Notes under the pieces: model-generated
Seen by the model: only the letters and a program-made list of their open reading frames with translations
What the model was told of the DNA's origin: nothing
The model's database searches: none
Source: Calocera cornea HHB12733
Lineage: Eukaryota; Basidiomycota; Dacrymycetes; Dacrymycetales; Dacrymycetaceae
NCBI GenBank assembly: GCA_001632435.1
Contig: KV423931.1
Coordinates: 214,699-278,698 of the forward strand
Direction: 5' to 3'
DNA: 64,000 nucleotides
Translations under genes and position numbers: made by a program
Part shown: positions 22,058 through 33,032 of the stretch, one piece after another
Layout: each line of letters opens with the position of its first letter
How positions within the stretch are numbered: the first letter of the stretch is position 1

Positions 22058-22790
22058 TTGCATCCGCCTAATCTATTTACTTCCGCTACACTTTGTCTCC
22101 GTGCTCCTTCGCTTCCGGTGGAGTACATTTGCTTCCACTACTTCATGTCCTCAGATTCATGTACTTTACTTCCGCTCAATTATCTGCTTCCGAAGTTCGA
22201 TTTGCCTCCTCTCACCATTTGCTTCCGCCCTTGGTTGTGCTTCCACTTATGTAATTGGCTCTGGTTACCAATTTGCATCCGTTGCACAATTTGCTTCCCC
22301 CTTAAATTTACTTCCGCTCGGTGAATTGGCCCCTGCTTGGCATTTTTGCTTCCACTAAATATTTACTTCCGCATTGTGTCCTTGCTTCTACTGACTCCAG
22401 TTGCTTCCGTTAGAGGTGTGGGTTTCAGCAAGTACATTTGCCTCCGCTCCAGCAAGTTACCTCCGTCGCCTTATACTTCCGCTTATTTTGTTTGCTTCCG
22501 GAGCTTGGTTTGTTTCCGCCCTAACATTTACTTCCGGATTTATTTTGCTTCCGTTTGATTGTACTTCCGTCCCACAACTACTTCCGCCTTTTCTTTGCTT
22601 CCGCTCAAAATATACTTCCATCTACTGTGTTTGCCTCCGCCTCTAGATAGCGCTTGCGGGGTCCATTTGCCTCCGAATATTATCGTTGCTTCCGCTTGCC
22701 CCTCAAGCGGAAGTAGATCCAGGAAAACGGAAGTAGATGTGCCAGCGGAAGTAAACACTGCGTGCGGAAGTCAGGGCACTTCCGTCTGAG
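22058..22790. repeat. CTTCCG array A: about 31 forward and 4 inverted short motifs
   Basis: A degenerate tandem array. A core resembling TTTRCYTCCGYT (R = A/G, Y = C/T) recurs every ~18-24 bp. By eye I count about 31 forward copies between 22058 and ~22700, then four copies in the opposite sense (GCGGAAGTA type) at ~22706-22775 and one last forward copy. The spacers are not conserved. There is no open frame longer than chance. The same motif makes arrays B and C elsewhere in the window. The arrangement resembles transposase-binding subterminal repeats of DNA transposons, but no transposase or terminal repeats were identified here. Confidence 0.75.
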
Positions 22791-23083
22791 AGGAGCATTG
22801 CTCTGGCAACGGGGCACTTTGCTCCCAATTCTAGTTATTCAAGCTGGGTTTCGGGCATTAACACTTATTTGTGTGTACGTTCGTGCCCTGCTCCCCGAGT
22901 GCCATTCGGGTCCACCCACCTCCGAGATAGTGCTCCCAGAGGAATTACGTCGCACGCTCGAGACGTGACTCGGGCATTTTTTCATCGTCATGTGCGAGAT
23001 AAACCCTAGGACCCTGAACGATATTTTGGGAGAATCGACTTTCCGACCGTAGCTGCGAACTGCACACCACGATTATCATCACC

Positions 23084-24692
23084 ATGTCTGACTTGCCTAC
23101 AAAACAAAAACTCTGGGGGGGGCGGTTTACAGGGAAGACGGACCCATTGTAAGAACAGTCCGTCCTTGGTTCGTATTCTCGAGGTTCACTGCTTGTCGTA
23201 GGATGCACGAGTTCAACCAGTCGCTGAAGTACGACAAGCGGATGTACGCGGTGGATATCAAAGGCTCCATTGCCTACGCAAAGGCAAACTGCCAGAAGGG
23301 GATATTGACAAAGGATGAAGAGGCGAAGATGGTCGCTGGGTTGAATGCTGTGTTGAAGGAGTGGGAAGAGGGCAAGGTGAGCTTCGGCCGTGAACGGTCT
23401 TGCCCCCGCGTGTTAACCGAAGAGTAGTTCGTGATCGAAGCAGACGACGAGGACATTCACACCGCCAACGAGCGCCGGTTGAGCGAGCTCATCGGTCCTC
23501 TCGGTGGGAAGCTGCACACTGGTCGCTCTCGAAACGATCAGGTCGCGACAGACATGCGAATGTGGCTGCTCGATGAGGTGCAGAACATCGAGGAGGCTTT
23601 GAAGGACTTCCTCCGAGTCCTGACCGAGCGCGCAGATAAGGAGGTCTCTGTTCTCATGCCGGGGTATACCCATCTTCAGGTGCGCTGGTTGATGCTAGTC
23701 GGGTGCTTCGAATGCTGATGCTGGGTGTAGCGGGGTCAACCCATCCGATGGTCGCACTTCCTCTGCTACCATGCCTTCTCCTTCGCCTCCGACCTCGATC
23801 GCCTGCGCCAGCTCATTCCCCGCATATCCGTCCTCCCCCTGGGCTCTGGCGCGCTGGCAGGCAACCCCTTCTCGATCGACCGCGAGTTCCTGCGGTCCGA
23901 GCTGGGCTTTGCGTCGATCGCGGAGAACAGCATGTGGGGGGTTGCGGACCGAGATTTCATCGTCGAGTTCATGATGTGGGCGAGTCTGTGCATGACGCAC
24001 ATGTCGCGGTTCGCGGAGGACCTGATCATCTACTCGACGGCCGAGTTCGGGTTCGTGACGCTGAGCGACGCGTACAGCACGGGGTCGAGCATTATGCCGC
24101 AGAAGAAGAACCCGGACTCGCTCGAGCTGCTGCGCGGGAAGAGCGGGCGCGTGTTCGGTAACATGGCAGGGTTTATGATGACCCTCAAGGGGCTGCCGGC
24201 GACGTACAACAAGGACCTGCAGGAGGACAAGGAGCCGCTCTTCGACACGGTCGACAACATGGCGGCGTGCCTTCGCATCGCAGAGGGCGTCATCGCGACG
24301 CTGAACGTGAGCCCCACCTGTGTCAACTCTACATTGCTTCTTCTCACATCTTCTCTTCGGCTGCGTAGATTCACCCCGAGAAGATGCAGGCGGCGCTGAC
24401 GATGGACATGCTCGCGACGGACCTGGCGGACTACCTGGTGCGCAAGGGCACGCCCTTCCGGGAGACGCACCACATCTCCGGGCGCGCGGTCGCGCTGGCG
24501 GAGCAGCTGCAGATCCCGCTGTCCGAGCTCACTCTGGCGCAGTACAAGGAGCTGAGCGGCAAGTTCGAGCCGGACGTCAAGGATGTGTTCGACTTCGAGG
24601 CGAGTGTCGAGCGCAGGAACGCCATCGGCGGGCCGAGCAAGGAGATGATCGCCCGCCAGGTGGGCGTGCTGCGGGGCTTGATAGGAAAGTAG
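23084..24692 (+). CDS. ARG4: Argininosuccinate lyase
   Basis: Five exons, 23084-23148, 23202-23376, 23428-23679, 23731-24306 and 24369-24692, sum to 1392 nt (463 aa), the family length. It cleaves argininosuccinate to arginine and fumarate, the last step of arginine synthesis. Visible are the N-terminal [17 protein letters not shown], the [12 protein letters not shown] block (first conserved region), the PGYTHLQRGQP block and the fumarase/ASL signature [12 protein letters not shown] with the flexible catalytic loop serine. An intron splits the Thr-His-Leu-Gln block exactly after Gln. The gene starts 290 bp after array A and is followed by the convergent DUF6593-like gene. Confidence 0.97.
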
Positions 24693-24909
24693 ATGTTAGG
24701 CGGGGCATAATAGATTCTAATTTAACGATGTTCCTAATAATGGCAGAAAGGGTATCCGACTTGGTGTATGGTGGTAGTAATACACGAACAGTGAGAAGGG
24801 GCGACGCATAGTGTATGGAAACCGATAACAAGACAACAAGACGACTCTGGACCTTTGGACCTTTGAACCTATAACAACAACAGCGACAGTCTCCGCCGAC
24901 CCTCATTAT

Positions 24910-26136
24910 TCATGCTGATCCCTCGTCTACTCGTCCCCATCCATCTGCCTCGTAGTTGCCGCTGTGCACCTTGATCTTCGGCCTCCCGACGGCGGGGAAG
25001 CTGAACCTCCTGATCTTGTCCATGCCCGCGTCAAACCCGTTGGCGATGATGGCCGGGCTGGGCGTCTTGAAACCGAACAGGTCCTTCCAGCCTTTCCGCC
25101 CCGGGCTACGCATAGGCACGGGGGAGACGACCGCATCGTCGGGGGAAGGCACCTCGTCCTCGTCCTCCGGCGTGCTGGGCACGCTCCCCGTCGCCTCCCC
25201 ACTGCTGATGGGTGCGCTCCCCAGGCCGGAATGGCGGCCGCTGCTGCCAGGCGGTGAGCGAAGAGAAAGCCTTCCAGAGAGGGAGAGGGAGCGGCCGGGC
25301 TGCGCGTGCAAACTGCTGTTCGGTGCGAGCGCCATGGCGAGGAAGGTGAGGACGACGAGATCCAGCATCTCCACTGCGCGGGGGGAGATGTCGAGGTACC
25401 CATGCGGGGAGTCGGGCTCTTCTGGCGCAAGGTCTTCGCGCGAGAGCGGGCGGGCGGGGGCGCGCGGCTTGCTCGGGGAGCGGGAGAGGGAGAAGGAGCG
25501 CCTAGCGCCGCGGGAGGAGGAGTGCGAGTTTGAGTGGTGGATGTGGGAGTGCGAGCCCGAGTCGCAGCGCGAGAGGCGCGTGGCGGGGTGGAAGGTGACG
25601 ATCGGGTCTGGGGAGTTTGCGGGGGTGAGCTGCAGGAGAGGCGGCTTGTGTGGCAGGACGAAGGACTTGAAGGTCCAGACGTAGTCTGCGCGCATGTACC
25701 CTGTGAAGATGCGGGCGCTGGGCGGGTGTATCAGCATGCGTCGGCACAAGGAAGGAAAGAGAGCATACTGCTTGCCCTTGGCCTCGGCGGGGCGGAGGAG
25801 CGCGGCGAGCTCGCGTTTGGGCGCTTCAGGCTTGGCCCAGACGATCCACCCTTCCTCTCGTTTCTCCCCCGTCCTCTCCCCCTCCCTGCCCCTCTCCTCC
25901 TCGCCTTCGCGTTCCCGCTCCCGTTCCTCCTCAAGCCCCCCCTGCGGCGGCCACTCGATGCTGCCGATAAACTTGCCCTCCCAGCGCTCCTTGCCCTCGG
26001 GCGCCGCGTGCCTCAGGGTGGTGAACCGCTCGGCGCTGTTGGGCGGGGAGGAGAGGATCTCGTAGGCGGGCTTGTGTGTGACTGTGTTTATGAGGGAGGC
26101 GTTTGCGAGGTCTGGGCTGTTGAATGCGAGCCGCAT
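24910..26136 (-). CDS. DUF6593-like protein with long Ser/Arg/Glu-rich insert
   Basis: The ATG at 26136 starts MRLAFNSPDLANASL, a beginning typical of the basidiomycete DUF6593 family (small beta-rich proteins of unknown role). The open frame to 24910 codes 408 aa. An in-frame 51-nt segment at 25718-25768 has GTATGC/CAG ends and a TGCTGAT branch-like site, so I think it is an intron (then 391 aa). After the N-terminal domain there is an unusual run of about 35 residues made almost only of Glu, Arg and Gly, and later a Ser/Arg-rich stretch with His repeats. One hydrophobic helix (LDLVVLTFLAMAL) lies near residue 275. The C-terminal half is disordered. Assignment to DUF6593 is tentative. Confidence 0.6.
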   Translation of the reverse strand: MRLAFNSPDLANASLINTVTHKPAYEILSSPPNSAERFTTLRHAAPEGKERWEGKFIGSIEWPPQGGLEEEREREREGEEERGREGERTGEKREEGWIVWAKPEAPKRELAALLRPAEAKGKQYALFPSLCRRMLIHPPSARIFTGYMRADYVWTFKSFVLPHKPPLLQLTPANSPDPIVTFHPATRLSRCDSGSHSHIHHSNSHSSSRGARRSFSLSRSPSKPRAPARPLSREDLAPEEPDSPHGYLDISPRAVEMLDLVVLTFLAMALAPNSSLHAQPGRSLSLSGRLSLRSPPGSSGRHSGLGSAPISSGEATGSVPSTPEDEDEVPSPDDAVVSPVPMRSPGRKGWKDLFGFKTPSPAIIANGFDAGMDKIRRFSFPAVGRPKIKVHSGNYEADGWGRVDEGSA

Positions 26137-26296
26137 GGTGGGGGTTGCTGTCCGGGATGGAGGGATAGGCAGGGAGGGGGGTATACAGCAATCGTCCGTC
26201 GCGAGTAGGCGAGTGGGGTCGAGTACGCGGGGGTGGTGGTGCTCTGCTGCTCTGCTGCGCTGTGGTGATGGAGCAGCAGCAAGGAGCGAGGGAGGG

Positions 26297-26312
26297 GGGG
26301 GTGCATATATGC
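26297..26312. promoter_or_regulatory. TATATA palindrome upstream of the DUF6593-like gene
   Basis: The 14-bp perfect palindrome GTGCATATATGCAC sits in the G/C-homopolymer-flanked promoter about 160-175 bp before the minus-strand ATG at 26136. It could act as a TATA box in either direction. Confidence 0.35.
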
Positions 26313-27867
26313 ACTCCCCCTGGTCGGGGGCCCATCCGGCTATGACACCTTTGCTGCTGCCCTGGCTCGGAGCGCCCGCATGCTGTCCCCTAGTGTGCGC
26401 CCATGGATGCGACCCATCGGGGGCCAACTTTGGGGCCAACTTTGGGGGCGCGCCACACCGGGTTTGTGCGGACGTCATCGCAGAGCCGCAGAGCCGCAGG
26501 GCCGGAGAGCCGCGCATCTTCACCTGCACATATTGGCTAATCGGCCCCTCCGACGCGCGGCGAGAGGGGTTTCACCTTTGTCAACCCGAACGAGCCGCCG
26601 TCCGCAACACCGGCCTCCGAGTCAGCGCCTTCCCCTTCAGATAATCAATCATCATCTACACAATCCACTTTGGCCACGAAGGACTCCTAAGCCTCCTAAC
26701 TGCTATCCAGAGAACCCAGCACCCACGCACCCCACCCCCTCATGCCCCAGCGCACGCACAGCCCTCCCTCCCCGCGCCATCCCTTCTCCTCGTAAGCGCG
26801 CTCCCGGCTCCCAACCCCCCAAACACCCTCAAGAATAATGCACAACCTCCAAACGGGCGGGAATGCTTCCCAGACCCTGGCCTGACTGCGGCGAGGGTGT
26901 AAGCAAAGCACCATTCGCCGCACCCTGAGCTGCCCGGCCCGGTGCGCTTGGTTAGCTGTCCGTGCGCGGGTTTGAGGCTCCGGGGCTTGGGGGCTGCGGC
27001 TGCGAGGGGCCGTGCGGCAGGCGCTTGCCTCGCTGTTCGGGAATGTTGGGAATGAATCACTCGCTGTGATTGTTGCTCTAATCATAATGATCTGTGCACA
27101 GCGCGCAGGGAGACGGCGGATGGTAGCAACATGTCTTATTCTTGGCCGTACCTGCAGTTGTACCGCCTCGTACGACCTTCAACCAACAATAGCAGCCTGC
27201 ATTACGTTGGCCTTAGCAGCGCAGCGAGCGACGGGCGTCTACGGCGGCTCTCGCCTCTCTCCCACTGTCGTCCTCGTCCAGCCCCAGAAACTTCTGTCCG
27301 CGCAGGAAGATACGAAAGCTGTCCATCCTTCGCCCGCCGTGCCGTGCCGTGCCTCTCCAACAATAGCAACAGCAGCCCAATACAGGCTGGGCGGCGCAGC
27401 CGAGCGTCCGGGGCGGGTTTGCACCTTAGGGAGTCGTCCTTCTGTTTCTGGCGCAGCCCATCGATCGTCTGGCAGTGCGAATGGAAGACGTTTCGCATCC
27501 ACTTGTTTGTGGTCACAGGTTGCTGCGTGCTTCTGTTCCCTGCCCAACCCAGCGCTCGTCCGGTGGAACGAACATAAATCACTTCTCTCAGTCGTCCTTG
27601 GTTGCTGCGTTCTCCGAAAATAACGGTGATGGCCGCGCATCGCGGCGCAGCCGGACGTCCACGGCGGTCTTCGCCTCGTGATCGTTCGGCGTTCCTCGTT
27701 CTTCGTCGTTCCTCGGCAGCCTAGCAACCGTTTGACGGCGCAGCGCTTCTGGGTGGGTGTGAGAGCTTCACGCATCTAGTCACTGCGCAGGCGTTCCTGG
27801 CCGGGCGACTCCGGCGCAGGAGGGTTCTTCATCCAGGTAGATCCTAGGCAGCCCGGACGATCGACCT
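26313..27867. other. Gene-poor stretch with weak GCGCAGCCG repeats
   Basis: I found no supported gene. Short frames (for example on the minus strand at 26696-27085) look like composition shadows. A loosely repeated ~35-bp string around GGCGCAGCC-GA-CGTC...GGCGG occurs near 27216, 27392 and 27640. It may be a decayed element. Confidence 0.4.
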
Positions 27868-28328
27868 TCACGGGGCCGGGCAGGGTGCCATTTTTGCGCA
27901 TTTTCCCTGTTGGCGGTAGGACCCCGAGTGCTCAGCTGCGGCGCCTCCAATACGGCGAGAAGAACCTGTGCATCCCCACTCCCAGCATCCCTACCCACGT
28001 CCAACAATGAGCACCTCCCCTCCCTCTCGCTACCAAAAGACAGGCACTCACCAACTCCCAGCCCGCCCATCGCCCACGCCCCTAATGGGGACCTGCCCGC
28101 GACCCGTGCAAGGCGCGCGTGCTTGCGCCCTTCGTACACCAGCTGGGTGCCGAACACGGAGAGGATCGAGCCGCCTACGAGGCGGCAGGTGAAGCAGTCT
28201 TCGTCAGCTTCCTGGGGTGTGACGGATTGGGAGGGTTGGACGGTCGAGGGAGAGGTCTGCTGAGTCTGTGCGCCTCGCGCGGGGCCGGGTGGGAACGGCG
28301 TGGCTACGTCCGGTTGGAATGTGGACAT
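27868..28328 (-). CDS. DUF4536/DMAC1-like small membrane protein
   Basis: Proposed exons 28052-28328 and 27868-27965 (86-nt intron, GTGAGT...GCACAG) give 124 aa. Residues 44-70 read DCFTCRLVGGSILSVFGTQL..., the DUF4536 pattern (DCxxCR followed by a Gly-rich TM helix) known from TMEM261/DMAC1, a mitochondrial complex I distal membrane-arm assembly factor. A second hydrophobic segment starts at AWAMGGLGV and should continue into exon 2, but the exon-2 residues are not clearly hydrophobic. The 3' exon is therefore uncertain; without splicing, the frame runs on to 27780. Treat the N-terminal 90 residues as well supported and the tail as provisional. Confidence 0.55.
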
Positions 28329-28925
28329 TGAGGGATTTGGTAAGGCACGAGGCTACTTGAGGTTGGAATGCCACGCGTGAAAGACGCTAGAGTAAGCTTA
28401 CGGTCGATGGGCAAGGAGCGTCGTTCGAACGATGAGCAAAGCACGGAGGGGCGCGGCGTGGATCCCGGTGGACGTTGAGGAGACGCGCCGTCGCACGAGT
28501 CAGCGGCGGTCAGCAAGCACAGAGTCGTTCGATCAAAGAGCCCCTGTCGTGCTCGCTCAGTGTTGTACTGTACAGTAGTGAGTGACGAGTGAGGCTGGTT
28601 CGGTCGTGTCAGCGGTCTCAAGGGCAGCGCAAGCCGACCCTGTGGCGCTTACACGACAAGGCCAACGCGTCGCCCGTGTCCGGCCGGTCGCCGACCGTGC
28701 CTCCGCTCCTCGCTCACGCGTACACGATTACTCAACGCACTACACCATCTTCGGGTTGATTCAATAATGGCACGCTAGCGCAAAGAAGACATTACAGAGG
28801 TGCGGGGTCATGTATAACGTAGTATATACGCGGGGTTCGTAAGAAGGGATGAAAGAGAGGGAGAGTTCGGGTATCGACCTCACGGGCTGATGACAGCAGA
28901 GGTGATGAGCTGCTCGGGGGGCGGC
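28329..28925. other. Intergenic region between DMAC1-like start and PMP3 end
   Basis: About 600 bp without coding or RNA signal that I can support; contains the promoter of the DMAC1-like gene and the 3' UTR of PMP3. Confidence 0.4.
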
Positions 28926-29436
28926 TTAGAACTTGAGGATGATGTAGAGGGCTGGGGGACGTCAGTGAGGATGAGGGAGGCGGGGCAGAAGGAGGGGGCT
29001 TACCGTGGATGATGCCGGGCTGAGAGGGGAATCAACGGGTTAGCATACATCTCACCAGAACAGGAGCAATCGAGACGCACAATATAACCCAGGCCTAGGA
29101 TAGCAGTCAGCATCGCATATGGCAGAACGGGGCGAAGGGTACTCACAAGTAAGGAGGACGTTGATCTACACGGAGGAACCAGAGGTCAGTGGCCGCTCAA
29201 CTCTATGCTGCGGAGGAGCTGCTCACCAGGAGATCCACGCCGCAGCCACGCTCCAGGAAGACACCCAGAGGAGGGAGGATGACGGCGAAGCTGTCGGGCC
29301 TATCAATTGACTGCATACAGCAAGCCTCCAGCTGACTTACATGATCTATCGAGGTAACTGCGGGTCAGTCCTTGTCCTTGCGCATACATGCAGCGGATCG
29401 ACGCACCTTAATGATATCGCTACCGGTGAAAGGCAT
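28926..29436 (-). CDS. PMP3: Plasma membrane proteolipid 3 (PMP3), seven exons
   Basis: Seven exons, 29407-29436, 29341-29345, 29227-29290, 29147-29165, 29081-29094, 29004-29019 and 28926-28951, sum to 174 nt and a 57-aa protein, the exact size of fungal Pmp3. It starts MPFTGSDIIK, contains the UPF0057 signature LPPLGVFLERGC and ends with the YIPGIIHALYIILKF pattern, giving two TM helices. Pmp3 tunes plasma-membrane potential and cation tolerance. Exon 2 is only ATCAT (5 nt); it is needed to restore K-I-I-F-A-V between exons 1 and 3, both of its flanking introns obey GT-AG, and phase works. No longer exon in the region gives an open frame. Six introns interrupt 174 coding bases. Confidence 0.9.
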
Positions 29437-29910
29437 CTTTGGCTATTGGTCGGTGGTTTGTGAAGTTTACGAAGGATGGAATACGGGGCACTGGTCAGGG
29501 CAGGGAAGGGGAGGATACGAACGTTTGGATGGTGTTGCCTGACCTCCCGCCCCGCCAATATAGTCCACAGTGGCGGAAGCAATTGCACTGCGGGTTCCTT
29601 GTCCAGATGCGTCATCCCATGTGCCCCGCCTCGTCATACGCCAGAAGACAGACTGCACCCGTCCCAAGCGCTCGGCCTGGCGGCCGCAGTTCATGCGCTG
29701 TGCCCGGCTTCTTCCTGGCGGGACGCCGTAGCATGGATCAGGGGTAGCATGCCGGTTCCATCCTCAATGGCTTGGCTTCCGCTTCCGCAGCAGCTGACGG
29801 CTTGTATGCAAAGGGGCCAATGATGATGATGGTGCGGGTAATCGCTGATATTATTGATGACGCCGCAACAGCCCCCTTGGAGTACAATACGCGCTTGCCG
29901 ACCCTGCCGT
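29437..29910. other. Intergenic region, PMP3 promoter and eIF2B-epsilon 3' flank
   Basis: 474 bp. Nothing coding; frames in this region use non-ATG starts and have no family match. Confidence 0.4.
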
Positions 29911-32516
29911 TCACTCTGAATCATCCTCCTCGTCCTCTTCCTCACTATCCTCCTCGTCCGCTTCGATCACAGCTAGCGTGTGCGCACCCTGCTTCCAGCA
30001 TGCTTCCATATTTGCCTGGCTCGCCTTGCCCATCGCTTCTCTCGAGCGCGGGTCCTTGAGCCATGCGCGGATCGAAGAAGCTTCCACTATGTCTTCGTTG
30101 TAGAACGCGTAGAGGAAGAACTTGAACGCAGCGAGATAATTCGGTAGCCGCGCACATGTTTTCTGCCCGGCATCAAGCACCTGAAACACGAGGAGACAAA
30201 CAAAACGAACCTGGAGAAGCAGAAGCATCTCGACTCGCTCGGACGCCATTAGGTTGGTTATCAGCCCGGCCCAGCGTTCCACCACAGGGCTGATGTTGTT
30301 CTTCTGTGCCGCGCTGCCCGGCTCGCCCTTCACCAGACCAACCACAAACTCAATGACAACGTCCCTGACCTCGGTCATGGTGACATTGCTGGCCATCCGA
30401 AGCGTTTTGAGCTCGATAGCAGCGTCGTCCACTGTGTGACCTTCCGCAAGGGCTCTCTCAAGGGAGGATACACATTCTGAGCGGAAGTTTGCTGATGACC
30501 GAGGTGCGAGCGAGAAGTCTGGTATTGAGTCACCACTGGGTGTGAGTAGAACACCAGAGGCAGGAGAGGCAAGGCTTGATTCCTCTTCATCGTCGGATGA
30601 GTCGGTGTCCGAGAAGTAGGGGTCGAACCCTTCATCTCCTGCAGGTACCATATTCAGTCCATGACAATGATATGTCGGCCTGATACATACCGAGGCGGAG
30701 GTGCTTCAGATTGCCCCAGGCTTCCGTCTCCTCATCCTCGGAATCGGCGTCCCTTGCGGCAGACGATGACCTTCCATCCGCTCCCACATCAGCACCGACA
30801 GTATCCGGCCATACGTATGCTTCGGCCTGTTCACCAAGCTCCAGCGCTAGAGGCATGCGTGAGAAATGGCCCCGCTCTTGGAAAAGAAGACTTACTCGCA
30901 TGCGCCATCCCATTCACTACTCCTTCAGCGATCTCCTCTTCACCCTCCTCCTCTTCTTCGTCGGCTGGCGGTTTCTCCCGAGATATCCGCTTGAACTCGC
31001 CAATGACTGCCTTCGGCCCAAGTTTTGTGCCTTCGGCGATCAAGCAACCCTTCTTGATCGTCGAGCCCGTCCCAATATGCACCGCTTGTCCAATAATGCT
31101 GCCCTCAATTGTGCAGCCGGCATCGACGTATGCGTCGTCCCAGATGAAGCTGTCTCGTATTATCGTACCGGGTCCGATGGAACAGCGGGGCCCGATGACG
31201 GAGTTTTCTATCCGGACGTTGTCATGAATTCGAGCCTGCGGTCCTATTATAGTGTCGTTCCCTATTGTACATGTTCTGCAGTAGGTCAGCACAACGCTCA
31301 CCACTTCAGAGGAGAGACTGGTACCTTGATAACATTACATTGTCTTTTGATATGTATCGATTCCCTCTGCGATACTCGTACTCATCCCCACCCGGAAGAT
31401 TGTCGCCGGGGACCAGAGGGAATGTCCACCGCGATATGATGTCCTTGCTAAAGAAGCACTGAGACTCGGTGCTCGTCGAACTGAAACACTTCAACTAACC
31501 TCACAGCGGCGTATGACTTTGTGTCCCGCACTCGCGCCGCGTACCCCTGCTCCACAACATGACAGTATATTGACTTCCCAAGAAGGTCGCTGGTCAATAC
31601 GCCATGCACAAAGTCACGCCTCAGATCCTGATAGTCAAAGTTCTCGCTAAAGAGAACCGGCACGTCCACAGAACACACATCGATCGAGCAGTCGATCAGG
31701 TCGTTCCGCACCTCGACCTCGTGATGCTTCTCCATCACTTCACGAGGCAGCATGATGGAACGCTTTGCCGGCTCAGCTAGGATGGACTCGTAATGGACGC
31801 ATTCTGAGGTTGTGGGGTCCAGGACGAATACAGACGCGTCACCAACCGGTCTAGTGCAATGTCAGTGCTTCCCTATGAACCAAGTAAAGCCAATACGCAC
31901 CTTGTCCGGTGAAATGCCCCACTCCGCTTCACAACCATTGTCATTATCGCGTCCTTGTTCTTTTTCCTTCGTTCTTTATGCTCCTTGACCACTTCATCGA
32001 TCTGGAGGTTGCTGACCACATCTCCCGCGACAAGGATGAAATCAGACGAGATGAGCTGCTTCTCATCCAGCTCACGCATAGCATCGCCCACTGACATGGC
32101 CCGAGGTGAGACGATGGGCACGATGTGGACTCCAGAGGAAGGCTGTGAGAAACGCGAGGTCCTGCAGGCCGGGGTCAGGCTTGCATCCATAAATGGATGA
32201 GGGGACGCACTGAATGGCCTCCTTGACTTGGTCCGAGTGGGCATTGCAGAACACAAATATCTGCTCTACGCCTGCCAGAGCCAGGCTCTCGAATGTCCAT
32301 AATAGCATGGGAACATTGCATATGGGCAGCAGACACTATTTCGATGTGGTCGAGTCAGGGACTGCAGCAGCGGAAGCCACAGCGCAACGAGCTCACTCTC
32401 GGAGTGTTCAGAGTCAACGGCTTGAATCGTGTGTTGAAGCTGTCGGCTAGGACGACGGCCTGGAGGACCTCCTCCTCCTCCGAGCCCTTGTCTCTTTGGG
32501 TATCCTTCGGTGGCAT
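29911..32516 (-). CDS. GCD6: eIF2B epsilon subunit (GCD6)
   Basis: Eight exons, 32397-32516, 32211-32335, 31901-32161, 31505-31850, 31325-31458, 30896-31275, 30691-30846 and 29911-30638, sum to 2250 nt (749 aa). The protein is the catalytic guanine-nucleotide exchange subunit of eIF2B. It has an N-terminal nucleotidyl-transferase fold (VLADSFNTRFKPLT, then AGDVVSNL), a left-handed beta-helix of hexapeptide repeats (IGNDTIIGPQARIHDNVRIENSVIG...), an acidic linker and a C-terminal W2/HEAT domain (RAWLKDPRSREAM) ending in acidic EEDEEDDSE boxes, which contact eIF2. Within the last exon a 30-nt in-frame GTTCGT...TTTCAG stretch (about 30182-30211) may be a tiny intron; removing it gives 739 aa and improves the W2 pattern. 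Confidence 0.95.
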
Positions 32517-33032
32517 GACAGAGTGATCGTAAGGGTCAGAGTGGCGCAAAAGTTCGGGAAAAGTGGCGGAGGCGTTCAGCGCTGGGACGCGTACACCTCA
32601 CTAAGAACCGCGTTCTGAGAGCAAAGTCGGGTTGAATGTCCGCCATTTCTGGCGACTTTTGGCATAGCAAACATGTCATTCCAATCCACCAAGAAACAGG
32701 CTAGCTCCACTACATGGATGGTATCTTGATCGATGAGGATTTTGCAATCCCCAACGAATCGACATGAGATGTTTGATGTGTGTATGTAGCGAAGTATTAC
32801 GGAAGGTGAGAGGACGGCGTAAAGGAGGCAAGGAGACGTCGCACTGGTTGTACGGTAGGGTGGACATGAACATAATAGAAGAAATGAACGGGGCTGAAAG
32901 TCATAACGGCTCCGAAGAACCGAATATGGATCGACGGACAATGGAGAGACGTGACAGAATCGTTAGGTGAGAGAACGGAGAGCAGCAGCGGAATGAATAG
33001 AGACATCCATAAAGAGCACCCTTTTGTCCTGT
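32517..33032. other. Intergenic region upstream of eIF2B-epsilon
   Basis: 516 bp; promoter of the eIF2B-epsilon gene and 3' UTR of the next minus-strand gene. No supported gene. Confidence 0.4.

Noticed and set aside
22043..22789. Overlapping open frames through array A (Leu/Pro/Phe/Ser-rich)
   Set aside because: They come from translating the CTTCCG repeat; all have the same FASAC/LPPL-like periodic composition in several frames, so no protein is supported.
22058..22790. CRISPR-like array (regular short repeats with spacers)
   Set aside because: The repeats are only ~12 bp and degenerate, the spacers are ~10 bp, orientation changes, and the DNA is fungal; no cas genes.
24956..26208. Plus-strand frames opposite the DUF6593-like gene
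   Set aside because: Composition mirrors the Glu/Arg-rich minus-strand protein; no family features.
26696..27085. 129-codon minus-strand frame upstream of the DUF6593-like gene
   Set aside because: No domain, poor composition, overlaps other frames in both strands.
28581..28767. Possible tRNA or small RNA in the gap upstream of the DMAC1-like gene
   Set aside because: No A/B-box pair or cloverleaf could be drawn.
29439..29823. Frames upstream of PMP3
   Set aside because: They begin with TTG or other non-ATG codons and read through the PMP3 promoter.
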